From positions 929,023-987,128 of the forward strand of contig NW_008705567.1 in NCBI RefSeq assembly GCF_000186865.1: a stretch of DNA of 58,106 nt, read 5' to 3'. Below the pieces are notes generated by a model. It saw nothing but the letters and a program-made list of their open reading frames with translations, searched no databases and was not told the origin of the DNA. Origin of the DNA: Aureococcus anophagefferens. Lineage: Eukaryota; Sar; Pelagophyceae; Pelagomonadales; Pelagomonadaceae. Shown here in pieces: positions 9,683-17,990 of the stretch. The translations under genes and the position numbers were made by a program. Position 1 is the first letter of the stretch. Each line of letters begins with the position of its first letter.

Positions 9683-10117
9683 ATGGGCACGCGCGTGCAC
9701 ACGACGGCGACCGTCGTGGCCTACGCCGCCGCGGCCTTTGTGCTGGGCTACGTCTTCCCGCGCCGCCAGCCGACGACGCCGCCGCCCGAGCAGTCGTTCC
9801 TCCTCCTCGTCCAGCTCGAGTTCAAGACCGTCGAGGACCGCATGGCCGCCGAGGACGCCTGGCGGCCCGAGGCGGACCACTGCCGCGCCGCGGAGCCGGG
9901 GACGCTCTCGTACGAGCTCGCCCGCTCGGACAGGAACGACCGAATGATCATCATCATCGAACGCTACGCGGACAAGGAACGGGCCTACCTCGACGTCCAC
10001 AAGAAGTCGGCGGCCTTCGCCAGGTTCCGGCCCCAGCTCGCGGCGCTGGACCCGAAGATCGTCGGCGAGTCGTACGTCGCGTCGGACCTCGGCTACATGT
10101 CGCGCGCCGAGCTCTAA
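9683..10117 (+). CDS. Membrane-anchored ABM-domain protein
   Basis: 144 aa. The N-terminus has one hydrophobic segment (about residues 7-26, TTATVVAYAAAAFVLGYVF) followed by Arg-Arg and a Pro-rich linker. The rest is a single antibiotic-biosynthesis-monooxygenase-like ferredoxin fold: FLLLVQLEFK (strand 1), GTLSYELARSD, RMIIIIERYADKERAYLDVHK, ending FRPQL. Members include YgiN-type quinol monooxygenases and heme-degrading enzymes, so the substrate is open. The anchor suggests a membrane-associated quinone or lipid substrate (inference). Its stop codon is 5 bp from the end of the convergent CDF-like gene. Confidence 0.75.
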   Translation: MGTRVHTTATVVAYAAAAFVLGYVFPRRQPTTPPPEQSFLLLVQLEFKTVEDRMAAEDAWRPEADHCRAAEPGTLSYELARSDRNDRMIIIIERYADKERAYLDVHKKSAAFARFRPQLAALDPKIVGESYVASDLGYMSRAEL

Positions 10118-10122
10118 CGCGT

Positions 10123-11046
10123 TTAAACGAGGTGCGCGTCGCCCGGCTCGGGCTCGCGCGGCGGCAGCTCGACGTCGGCCGCGGCCTCGTCGTCGGAGCT
10201 CGCGGACGTCGCGCGCGTGACGGCGCGCGCGACGAAGTCCGCGCGCAACGACGCGAAGCCGCGGAGCAGCCCCGCGGGCGGCGGCTCCTTGCGCGCCCGG
10301 CGGTAGGCGACGACGCCGCGGAGGAGCTCCACGGCGATGAGCAACGCGGACGCGATGATCGTGCAGGACGAGAAGAGCGCGCCCCACGCGTCCGCGAGGG
10401 AGCCGTTGGCGCGCCGCGCGCTCAGGGCGACGACGCCGATGACGATGGACGTCAGCGAGCGCACGGAGTCCGCGCCGACGTGCGAGATCGCCGTCCACAT
10501 GTTCATCTCGGACGCGCGGACGTCGATCTGCTTCTCGTCGCCGCCGTCGCTTTTGGCCGGGTCGCCGTACTTGCCGAAGGCGTAGAAGGCGCAGAAATCG
10601 AAGACGATGCCGAAGACGCCGAACCTACGAACAGTGCAATATAAACTTCGCTTCCGTGGTTCGACGGGCTCCGGAACGGCGGACGCGACGACGACGGCGC
10701 CGTCGAGGTCGTCCTCGACGTTTTTGGCCGTGATCGTGCCGATGGCGTCGCTGAGGCCCCAGCCCGTGATGGTGAACAGCACGGCGAGCGACAGCGCGGA
10801 CGTCGCGAGCGAGAACCGCGCCTTCTCCGCCGGCGACATCGCCGTCGATTTCCGCCGGCACTCGCTGTAGAGGTTGCCCACGTAGGTCAGCGTGTCCACG
10901 AGCATGGACGCGCAGTCCACGAGGAGCGCGTCGCTGTGGCTCGCGAGCGCGAAGAAGAACTGGATCGTCGTGATGGTCCCGAAGAGCGCGATGCTGATGA
11001 GGAGCACCTTCGCGTTGCCCTTGACGGCGACGCAGTCCATGGCCAT
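10123..11046 (-). CDS. CDF-like (cation diffusion facilitator) membrane protein
   Basis: 307 aa from [13 protein letters not shown], with about six hydrophobic segments. Two places resemble metal-site helices of CDF transporters: [15 protein letters not shown] near residue 34 (HxxxD-like) and [20 protein letters not shown] in the second half. The C-terminal cytosolic tail is short and ends with an acidic stretch. The family guess is Zn/Mn/Fe efflux, but the histidine/aspartate set is not fully canonical. A short AT-rich stretch at about 10629-10660 sits inside the frame and could be a tiny intron; the frame stays open without it. Head-to-head with the DNAJC9-like gene. Confidence 0.6.
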   Translation of the reverse strand: MAMDCVAVKGNAKVLLISIALFGTITTIQFFFALASHSDALLVDCASMLVDTLTYVGNLYSECRRKSTAMSPAEKARFSLATSALSLAVLFTITGWGLSDAIGTITAKNVEDDLDGAVVVASAVPEPVEPRKRSLYCTVRRFGVFGIVFDFCAFYAFGKYGDPAKSDGGDEKQIDVRASEMNMWTAISHVGADSVRSLTSIVIGVVALSARRANGSLADAWGALFSSCTIIASALLIAVELLRGVVAYRRARKEPPPAGLLRGFASLRADFVARAVTRATSASSDDEAAADVELPPREPEPGDAHLV

Positions 11047-11213
11047 GCTCGGCGGCGCGCCGGCGGGTTTTGCGCGGGCTGCGAGCGTCCGAGGGACGCG
11101 CCGGCGCCGGCGGCGGCCACGAGCACGTGCGCCGCCGCCCAAACTGCGGCGAGGTGGGCTGCTTGGAAGAGTGAAGGTCAATTTCGGCTCGTTGACTTTC
11201 GGCAAGCAACAAT
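11047..11213. promoter_or_regulatory. Divergent promoter region
   Basis: A 167-bp gap lies between the CDF-like gene (minus) and the DNAJC9-like gene (plus). Near the latter it holds the AT-richer stretch around 11165-11213. No motif assigned. Confidence 0.35.
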
Positions 11214-12213
11214 ATGGCAAAGGTGCTCGTGCCTCCTCCGCCACCTTCCCAACACCGCCTGCCATCACTCCACTCTTAGGTCTGCCTCTACGCGCTGCTC
11301 AAGGTCGAAAAGACCGCGACCGAGTCCGAGCTCCGCAAGGCCTACTACGCGCGCCGCCGCGCGTGCATTTTTAAATTGGGCGCGGCGCCTCACGCCCAAC
11401 CGTCCGCAGGCGCTCGCGCGCAAGGTGCACCCCGACAAGCGGCCCGGCGACGCGGCGGCCGCCGCGGACTTCCACGCGCTCAAGCGGGCCTACGACGTGC
11501 TGAGCGACCCCGCGCGGCGGAAGCGCTACGACCGCGCCGGAACCGTCGGCGACGACGACGAGGGCTTCGAGGCCGCGTACGAGCGGTACCGCGGCGTCGA
11601 GATCTCCGAGGAGGACATCGAGGCCTTCGAGAGCGGCTACCACGAGAGCGCCGCGGAGCGCGCGGACGTGCTCGCGTACTGCGAGCGGCACGACGGCGAC
11701 GTGAGCCGGATCCTCGAGGCGATCATCGGCTCGACGGACGGCGACGCCGACCGCTACGTGGCCATGCTCGCCAAGGCCTTCAAGGACAAGGAGCTGCCGA
11801 AGCGCTTCAAGAAGGGCTTCGACGCGTCGAAGACGCGCGTCATGGCGATCGCGGAGCTCGAGGCCGACGCCGAGGAGCTCGACAGCGACGACGACGAGGA
11901 CGAGGAGGACGACGACGACGACGAGGAGGAGGAGGACGACGAGGCGAAGGTCGACCTCGGGAGCGAGTCGGACGAGGAGCCGACGCCGACGAAGCGAAAG
12001 GCCGCGGCGCGCGGCGGAAGCGGCGCGAAGCGGCCCAAGGGCGGCGAGCCGCCGTCGCACCTGCTGGCCATGTTCGCCGCGCGGCGCCAGGAGCGGCAGG
12101 ACGGCTTCGACGCCTTCGCCGCGCGCTGGGAGGAGACGTCGAAGCGCGAGGCCGCGCAGGCCAAGGGCAAGAAGAAGAAGAAGGGCAAGGGCGGCACGGA
12201 CTACGCGTGGTAG
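11214..12213 (+). CDS. DNAJC9-like J-domain protein
   Basis: Three exons: 11214-11222, 11280-11348 and 11410-12213, giving 293 aa. Exon 1 is only ATGGCAAAG. Intron 1 (57 nt) is GT-AG. Intron 2 (61 nt) needs a GC donor to restore [13 protein letters not shown], the J-domain helix II with its intact HPD motif. The region after it ([21 protein letters not shown], then [18 protein letters not shown]) matches the DNAJC9 architecture. A long acidic Asp/Glu tract (about residues 180-215) and a Lys-rich tail follow. Human DNAJC9 is a histone H3-H4 co-chaperone recruiting HSP70. The acidic tract would fit histone binding here (inference). Confidence 0.85.
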
Positions 12214-12467
12214 GGGCGCGCTCGTTTTCCCCACGGGCTAAGCATGCTCAGGACGGGGACTTAGTGGTGTGGCGTCGGGGGTCGGCCGCCTCGAGGCGGG
12301 CGCGGGGACGCTCGCGTCCCCGCGCGCGCGGGGTCTTCGAGGAGGCGGACGATCACAGACGGCGGGGCGATTGGGGAAACAGGAAACAGGGCGGGCGGCG
12401 CCGGAGGGGTTCGCATACGGGAAATTTTCTCCGCGCGGTCTCCGGCGCCGGGGGCGCGGCCGCGCGC
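12214..12467. other. Convergent intergenic region
   Basis: 254 bp between two converging genes. It contains poly-G and poly-C-rich runs and short AT-rich patches that would fit 3' UTRs. I see no gene in it. Confidence 0.5.
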
Positions 12468-12896
12468 TCAGAACGTGCGGCGGTCGGGCTGCATGAAGGC
12501 GAGGTCCTCGATGCCCAGCAGCAGGCCCGAGTCCGGCGGCAGGTCGAACATGTCGCCCCAGGGGTCGCCGAGGGCCCGGCGCGAGGGCCCCGGCGGCGCG
12601 GGCGGCGGCGGCGGCGGCGCGAGAGGCTCGACGTCGCGGGCCGCGAGGACGGGCGTCGGCGGCGCGCCGGCGGGCGCGGGCCGCTTCGGGCGGGGGCCGT
12701 CCCGGGCGTCGTCGCCGCGGCGCCGCTTCGTCGGCGCGCAGCCCTCCTGGGCGTTCTTGAGGAACTGGCGGAGCACGGGCTGGTCGGTCCAGAAGTCGAG
12801 GGGAACGCAGGGCTGGTCGAGGAGGACGAGGTCGTCCCAGGTCGGCGCGCGCCGCAGCGGCGCGTCGGTCTGCGGGGAGATGATGACCTGTGCCAT
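12468..12896 (-). CDS. Small Pro-rich hypothetical protein
   Basis: 142 aa from MAQVIISPQTD. The N-terminal 55 residues look ordered (WDDLVLLDQPCVPLDFW, QPVLRQFLKNAQEG). A basic patch TKRRRGDD resembling a nuclear localisation signal follows, then a Pro-rich linker and a C-terminal segment (WGDMFDLPPDSGLLLGIEDLAFM) with the acidic-hydrophobic pattern of an activation or protein-binding motif. I do not recognise the family. Strong G/C third positions support coding. Confidence 0.6.
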   Translation of the reverse strand: MAQVIISPQTDAPLRRAPTWDDLVLLDQPCVPLDFWTDQPVLRQFLKNAQEGCAPTKRRRGDDARDGPRPKRPAPAGAPPTPVLAARDVEPLAPPPPPPAPPGPSRRALGDPWGDMFDLPPDSGLLLGIEDLAFMQPDRRTF

Positions 12897-13131
12897 TGCG
12901 AAGGATGCGCTCCGAAGGATGCACTCCGAGGCTTCACGTTCTTTCGATCTGGAGCAGCAATGCGCTTTGTTTCAACGGGGGGGCAATTGGGTGCGTTCTT
13001 CAAGCAAGCGCAGGATGTGCAATTGAGGCTCGGCTTCACGGTCGGTTTCCTTTGCGAGGCTGCCCCGAACGTGCAGACTCAACATCGCTCGCTGATCAGG
13101 GTTCTTGCCGCGGACGAGAGCCGGCTCCGAC
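12897..13131. promoter_or_regulatory. Divergent promoter region with 14-bp tandem repeat
   Basis: The 235-bp gap between two head-to-head genes has a 14-bp direct repeat at 12900-12913 and 12914-12927 (GAAGGATGCGCTCC, then the same with one change). This lies just upstream of the minus-strand start and could be a regulatory or 5' UTR duplication. Confidence 0.35.
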
Positions 13132-13779
13132 ATGCTCCACGCCCTCTGCTGCGCCCTCTTGGCCGCGACGCCGCGCGCCCTGCGCGTCCCGCGGCGCGCC
13201 GTGCTCCGGTCGTCCGTCGCCGCCGTCGCGGCGCCGCGCGTCGCCGGCGCCAAGTGCGCCGACATCGAGACCTGCCGCGAGCTTGGCGACGCCAAAGTCG
13301 CCGCCGCCGAGGCCGCGAACCCGACGGTGCGCCTCGCCGACGGCGTCCGCTACAAGCAGCTGAAGGCCGGCACGGGCCCGGCGCTCGCGCGCGGCGACGT
13401 CGCGGACGTCGCGTTCAGCATCTCGTCCGCCGGCGGCTCCTACATGTACAGCCGGGGCCTGGGCTTCGAAAAGGACGCGGGCGGCGCCGTCGACGCGGGC
13501 GACTTCCTCCGCGTGACGCTCGGCAAGGAGCGGCGCGACGTGCCCGCGGGCATCGAGCTCGCGCTGCTCGGCATGCAGCGCGGCGAGAAGCGGCGCGTCG
13601 AGCTCCCGCCGGGCGACGCCGTCGGCTTCGAGTCGAGCGACTGGCGGCCCGAGCCGACGTCGCGGCGGGGCAAGGCGACGATCGTCGGCTACAAGCAGAT
13701 CCTCCGGGGCAACGGGTCGTCGCAGCCGCCCTTCCCCGCGCTCACGGTCTGGGACCTCGAGCTGCGGCGGATACGGTAA
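13132..13779 (+). CDS. FKBP-type peptidyl-prolyl isomerase, probably plastid
   Basis: 215 aa. A hydrophobic, Ala/Arg-rich leader ([23 protein letters not shown]) and a second hydrophobic stretch precede the mature domain, as in thylakoid-lumen FKBPs. The domain starts [23 protein letters not shown] and continues with [24 protein letters not shown], the FKBP core helix and following strand. Several aromatic pocket residues of FKBP12 are not evident, so catalytic activity is uncertain. The start at 13132 was chosen over a non-standard upstream codon because it begins the leader. Lumenal location is inferred. Confidence 0.75.
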   Translation: MLHALCCALLAATPRALRVPRRAVLRSSVAAVAAPRVAGAKCADIETCRELGDAKVAAAEAANPTVRLADGVRYKQLKAGTGPALARGDVADVAFSISSAGGSYMYSRGLGFEKDAGGAVDAGDFLRVTLGKERRDVPAGIELALLGMQRGEKRRVELPPGDAVGFESSDWRPEPTSRRGKATIVGYKQILRGNGSSQPPFPALTVWDLELRRIR

Positions 13780-13875
13780 ATGAACTCATCTTTCGCACGT
13801 GTACAGATCGCAGTACGCCGGGCGAAGTTCGCCGGTATGCACCCCGCCTCGCGCGCGCGTCGCCCCGCGGGTCCG

Positions 13876-14608
13876 CTATCGCTTCGGGAAGAGCTGGCCG
13901 CAGTCCTTGATGATGGGCACGGTCGAGGGCTTGCCGCTCGGCGAGCCGACCTGGTCGATGGCGTAGAGGACCTGGAGGCTCTCGTGCGTCGCCGCGCACC
14001 CGAAGACGACGTGCTTCTCGTCCCACTCCTTCTTCTGCGCGCGCAGGCAAACGATAAAGAATCGGAGGGCGGAACGCATCGCACCTCGGCGAAGCTGAAG
14101 AAGAACTGGCTCCCGTTGCTGTCGAGGCCCCGGTTGCACATCGAGAGCACGCCCGGGCCCACGTGCTGCGCGCGGTGTCCGCGTCGGAACAAAAAAACAA
14201 TGGACCGACGCACCCGCAGGATGAAGTTCTCGTCCTCGAAGGTCGTGTTGTCGCCGAAGGTGCAGCCGCTCCAGGTGCCGTCGCCGTTCCGGATGTCGCC
14301 GCCCTGGCAGTGGCTGTCGTTGACGATGCGGTGGAGCTTGGACCCCTTGTAGTGGAGCGGCACCTTGTCCTCCTTGCTCTTGCCGCGCTCGCCTAGGAGC
14401 GTAACCTCTCGCGCGCGCGAACCGGCGGAGAGCGGTGCGCACCGGTGCAGAGCGCGCGAAAGTTCTCGCAGGTCCTGGGGCAGAGGTCGGAGCGCAGCTC
14501 GATGATGATGCGCCCGACGTCGCGGTCCCCGATGGCGATGTCGAAGAAGACGATGGGGTTCTCGTCCCGCTTGCCCACGATGACGGGCGGGTTGTGCCGG
14601 TTCGTCAT
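13876..14608 (-). CDS. Cyclophilin (PPIH-like peptidyl-prolyl isomerase)
   Basis: Four exons: 14608-14443, 14392-14214, 14165-14085 and 14034-13876, giving 194 aa. The three introns are 48-50 nt GT-AG introns. The sequence starts [22 protein letters not shown], like the spliceosomal cyclophilin PPIH, and shows [20 protein letters not shown] and [28 protein letters not shown] and KHVVFG. The catalytic Arg (HRI) and Gln (CQGGD) are present, as is the Trp before KHVVFG. The usual Phe of the GFMCQ motif is replaced (DSHCQ). Part of its last exon is duplicated at 15414-15490. Confidence 0.88.
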
Positions 14609-14746
14609 GGTCGCAGCGCGGCGCGAGAGCGGGGCAGCCTTTTTCGAAAGGGCAACGAGGGATTGTTGCACCGTGACTGCGACTCGGAGGAAAAAAAAAC
14701 TAAACGCGACCGATTATGAGCGGCGCCACCCCCCCCCTCGACGAAC

Positions 14747-15409
14747 CTACCTCCGGGCGAGGAGCACCGCGCGGTCCGCGTCGTCGAAGAGCGCCTCCGC
14801 CGGCTCGAAGGCGCCGTCCGCGATGGCGCCGAGGACCTCCGGGGAGCACCAGTGGGCCTCGTCGCGCCAGAGCGCGTCGGCGGCGGCGCCCGGCGCGTCG
14901 AGCGCCGCCAGCGCCGGGTGCTGGGCGACGAAGGCGTCGCAGTACGCGTTGCCCTCGCCGCAGCCGCTCGCGCAGAACGCGGCCACGCCGCAGTCGCAGG
15001 CGCCGTCGAGGCGCGGGGCCGCGGCCGCCGCGGCGTCGAAGGTGCCCGCGCAGGTCTCCGGGAGCCGCGCGAGGGCCTCCCAGAGGCACGCGGCCGACGG
15101 CGCGGCGCCGCACGCCGCCGCCGCCGCGGGGTAGCGCGCCATGTCGAAGGCCGCCGTCGCGCCGTCGCAGTCGCCGCAGGACGCGTCACCCGCTAGCGCG
15201 GCGGCCGCCGCGGCGCAGCGCTGCGCGCCGTCTACTTTCGTCGTCTGCGCGGCGAGCGCCGCGAGGGGCCGCGCGGCGGGCGCCGCGTAGCGCACGCAGG
15301 CCAGCAGGGCGCCGCAGCTCAGGGCGGCGCCGACGAGGAACACCTCGAGGCGCCGCCGCTCGCGCTTCTCCTGGGAAGGAGGCACGAGGGGCGCGCGCTC
15401 CCACTCCAT
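14747..15409 (-). CDS. Type II membrane protein with Cys-rich ectodomain
   Basis: 220 aa from MEWERAPLVPP. A basic cytosolic segment (QEKRERRRLE) precedes one transmembrane helix (VFLVGAALSCGALLACV), and then an Ala-rich domain with about fifteen cysteines in CxxC-like spacings (CGDCDG, CDCGVAAFCASGCGEGNAYCD). The cysteines point to a disulfide-rich lumenal or extracellular domain. I do not recognise the family. The frame runs upstream through a copied cyclophilin fragment; the ATG at 15409 was chosen because upstream residues derive from that fragment. Confidence 0.6.
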   Translation of the reverse strand: MEWERAPLVPPSQEKRERRRLEVFLVGAALSCGALLACVRYAAPAARPLAALAAQTTKVDGAQRCAAAAAALAGDASCGDCDGATAAFDMARYPAAAAACGAAPSAACLWEALARLPETCAGTFDAAAAAAPRLDGACDCGVAAFCASGCGEGNAYCDAFVAQHPALAALDAPGAAADALWRDEAHWCSPEVLGAIADGAFEPAEALFDDADRAVLLARR

Positions 15410-15413
15410 GAGT

Positions 15414-15490
15414 GCCGCTGAGCCGACCTGGTCGATGGAATAGAGGACCTGGAGGCTCTCGTGAATCGTCGCGCACTCTCGAAGACGACG
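15414..15490 (-). pseudogene. Duplicated cyclophilin exon fragment
   Basis: About 75 bp closely match the last exon of the adjacent cyclophilin gene (13933-14011), with a few substitutions and small indels. Both encode (A)[15 protein letters not shown] on the minus strand. Only this internal exon piece is present, so it cannot make a cyclophilin. It lies just upstream of the Cys-rich membrane protein start. Confidence 0.85.
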
Positions 15491-15678
15491 GGGCAGCCCT
15501 TGCCTATGCGTTTCCTTCGAGAGGGATGATATCACCGGTGTTCCATAACCGCAACGTCGAAAGTCGAGGTCTGCAATGAAAACAGCGAGCAAAACTCGAT
15601 CGAGGTGACCTCACACGACGTCGACTCCAGCATCCTTCGAGCCCGCCTGCGCCTGCCATCCTCGTCCAGAGATCCACG

Positions 15679-16747
15679 ATGGCCAAGTCGATTCTCGCGC
15701 TCGCGCTCCTCGCCGCCAGCTCCGACGCCTTCCAGCCCAAGGCCGCGGCGCCGCGCGCCACTGTCGCGGTGAGTGGCATCCGCTCCTTCCTCCGCCGCTA
15801 TGCCAAAGGAAGCGACCCGCTCGCGAGACGCCAGCATTGGCGCCGCCGCGAGCAAAAACGCACCAAAATCGTAGGTGTCGGCGGACCGCGTCTTCTCCGC
15901 CGCCGAGGCGGCGGCGCGGAGATCAAGGCGGAGACGACGGCGCTGCTCCTCATCGAGTACCAGAACGAGTTCACGACGGAGGGCGGCAAGCTGCACGACG
16001 CCGTCAAGGACTCCATGGTGCGTCTCCCGCCGCGCGCGCGATCCGTCGAACCATTCCGCCGCGCAGGCCGCGACGGGCATGCTCGAGAAGTCGGCGAAGG
16101 TCGCCGCCGCGGCGCGCGACAAAGGCGTCACGGTGATCCACGCGCCCATCTCCTTCGCCGCGGACAGGGCAGGACAAGAGTGATTCAACGTCGCTTCAAC
16201 GTGGGTGTTCCGCGCGCGCGCGTTCCAGAAAAAGCGTCCACGCTTCGAGACCGTCCCGAGAGATGATCGCTCGTCCAAAAATCAGCCGAAACGAGTGGAG
16301 AACGGCCGAGAAAGGAGCCTTTGAAGTTGGGAATTTCGCACTCTTGTCCTGCCCAGGCCGCGGACGGCTCCGACAACCCGAACAAGGGCCTCGGCATCCT
16401 CGCGGGCTGCGCCGCCGACAAGCTCTTCACGGCGGGCGAGTGGGGCGCCGAGTTCCACGCGTCGATGGCGCCCGCGGCCGGCGATCTGGTCGTCGAGGGC
16501 AAGAAGGGCCTCGACGCCTTCCCGGGCACGAACCTCGAGCAGCTCCTCGTGACAACAAGATCGAGTCCGTCGCGCTCTCCGGCTTCCTCACGAACTGCGC
16601 ACGGCCTACGAGAAGGGCTTCAACACGATCACGCTCACGGACCTCTGCGCGACGACGTCGCCCGAGGGCCAGACCGGCGCGACGGAGGGCACCTTCGGCA
16701 TGTTCTCCGCGCCCATGACCGGCGAGGAGTTCCTGGGCAAACTGTGA
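15679..16747 (+). CDS. Isochorismatase-fold cysteine hydrolase, plastid-targeted, frame broken
   Basis: Proposed exons: 15679-15768, 15922-16017, 16067-16156 and 16357-16747. The leader MAKSILALALLAASSDAFQPK is a signal peptide plus SDAFQP, the aromatic plastid motif of secondary red plastids. The body reads ALLLIEYQNEF (Glu where most family members have the catalytic Asp), then VIHAPISF, VVEGKKGLDAF (Lys) and ALSGFLTNC (nucleophile Cys). The last exon is disrupted twice: near 16549 one base is missing, and at about 16597 the sequence jumps from LTNC to RTAYEKGF, dropping the few residues that normally follow the Cys. It may be a pseudogene or a collapsed assembly. Intron 1 (153 nt, GTGAGT donor) is tentative because its length keeps the frame open. 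The third intron is an introner. Confidence 0.7.
16157..16356 (-). mobile_element. Introner element, family A, inserted antisense to its host gene (200-nt GC-AG intron)
   Basis: Target copies GCCGCGGA flank the element perfectly (16157-16164 and 16357-16364). The 192-bp element is in reverse orientation: it starts CAGGGCAGGACAAGAGTGATTC and ends CGCACTCTTGTCCTGCCCAG on the gene strand. Because both ends are inverted repeats ending in CAG, either orientation supplies an acceptor. The donor is GC, in the target copy. Splicing restores ISF-AADGSDNPNKG in frame. Confidence 0.92.
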
Positions 16748-16827
16748 AGCGACCCGCGGCCCCGCACCTGAATCTGGTCCCCGCCCCTGAATTAAATCTC
16801 TCCCTCTTGCGTGTTACGCCGCGTCCC

Positions 16828-17820
16828 TCACGCGGGCGGCACGGCCTCGACGCCGTCGTGCGCGAGCCCGAGCGTCGTCCCGTAGAGCGCCGCGTCCGTC
16901 GTCCGGCCGCCGCCGCCGCCGCCCTGGACGACGACCTTGGCGTTCGCCGACGTCGCGAGCGCGAGGTTCGCGGCGATCTGCGCGCGGTCGATGAGGAGGC
17001 GCGCCGCGGCGGCCGCGCCGTCCCCCGAGCCCTCGCCGCCGAGCGCGTCCGCCACGGACCGGAGCGCGTAGGCCATGCCCTCGGCCTCGGCCTCGAGGCG
17101 CCGCCGCTCGCCCTCGGCGGCGAGGACGACGGCGTCGCGGCTCGCCTCCGCGGCGTTGACCACGGACTGCTTCGCGCCCTCGGACTCGAGGATCACGGCC
17201 CGCTTCCGCCGCTCCGCCGCCATCTGCAGCTCCATGGCGGACACGATCTCCGGCGACGGCAGGATGTCCCGCACCTCCACGCGCACGACGTCGATGCCCC
17301 AGTTCGTCGTCACCGCGTTCGCCTCGCGCAGCAGGATCTGGTTCAGCTTCTCGCGCGCCGTGAACGTCTGGTCGAGCGACAGCTGGCCGATCTCCGATCG
17401 CAGCTGCGTGAGGATGAGGTTGGAAAGACCGACGGCGTAGTCGTCGATGCGGTACTTGGCCTGCGTGAGGTCGCGGATGCGGTAGAAGACGACGGCGTCC
17501 GCCGTCAGCGGCGCGTTGTCCATCGTGATGCACCGCTGCGCGGGCACGTCGAGCACGCGCTCGCGCACGGACGTGTAGCAGCTGAGGCGCTCCACGAAGG
17601 GCAGCTTCAGGTGGAGGCCCGGCCGCAGCGTGCGGTCGTATTTGCCGAGGCGCTCGACGAGGCCCGCGTTGCCCTGCGTGACCATGGCGAAGCTGTCGAG
17701 CGCCGTCACGACGGCGCCGACGGCGATCGGGATGCCGAAGCTCAGGGCGGTCTCGAGGGTCACGTCGCCGAGCGCCGCAGTGGCCGTCGGCAGTTTCGCG
17801 CCGGCGCCGGGCAGGCACAT
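16828..17820 (-). CDS. SPFH/band-7 stomatin-like protein (paraslipin/STOML2 type)
   Basis: 330 aa from the first ATG, MCLPGAGAKLPTATA. A hydrophobic N-terminal anchor precedes the SPFH domain: GNAGLVERLGKYDRTLRPGLHLKLPFVER, then VRERVLDVPAQRCITMDNAPLTADAVVFYRI, YAVGLSNLILTQLRSEIGQLSLDQTF and NWGIDVVRVEVRDILP. A long Ala/Glu helix (AAERRKRAVILESEGAKQ...) follows, the oligomerisation coiled coil. Members form ring assemblies that scaffold mitochondrial or plastid inner-membrane proteases and lipids. The poly-Gly tract near the C-terminus is unusual. Location (mitochondrion or plastid) is not decided by the short leader. Confidence 0.9.
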   Translation of the reverse strand: MCLPGAGAKLPTATAALGDVTLETALSFGIPIAVGAVVTALDSFAMVTQGNAGLVERLGKYDRTLRPGLHLKLPFVERLSCYTSVRERVLDVPAQRCITMDNAPLTADAVVFYRIRDLTQAKYRIDDYAVGLSNLILTQLRSEIGQLSLDQTFTAREKLNQILLREANAVTTNWGIDVVRVEVRDILPSPEIVSAMELQMAAERRKRAVILESEGAKQSVVNAAEASRDAVVLAAEGERRRLEAEAEGMAYALRSVADALGGEGSGDGAAAAARLLIDRAQIAANLALATSANAKVVVQGGGGGGRTTDAALYGTTLGLAHDGVEAVPPA

Positions 17821-17922
17821 CGCGAGCAGCAGGGGGTGTGGTCCGCATGACTGGTTTTGGCTGGCGTCGACGGCGGCGCGCGCGCGCAAGCAAAGAGCTC
17901 TCGGTTGATCCGGCAGAGGTTC

Positions 17923-17943
17923 AACAGATGTTCATCATCTGTT
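17923..17943. repeat. Short inverted repeat between two minus-strand genes
   Basis: AACAGATG (17923-17930) and CATCTGTT (17936-17943) pair around a 5-nt loop, followed by short direct repeats of TTCAAGCAG. It lies between the SPFH gene start and the 3' end of the lipase maturation factor gene and may be part of a 3' UTR. Its function is unknown. Confidence 0.4.
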
Positions 17944-17990
17944 CAAGCAGCCTTCAAGCAGGCCTGATTGAAGCTCAAGAAAGGTGCGAT

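Noticed and set aside
10629..10660. AT-rich stretch in the CDF-like gene considered as a tiny intron.
   Set aside because: No donor restores the frame cleanly, and the frame is open without splicing.
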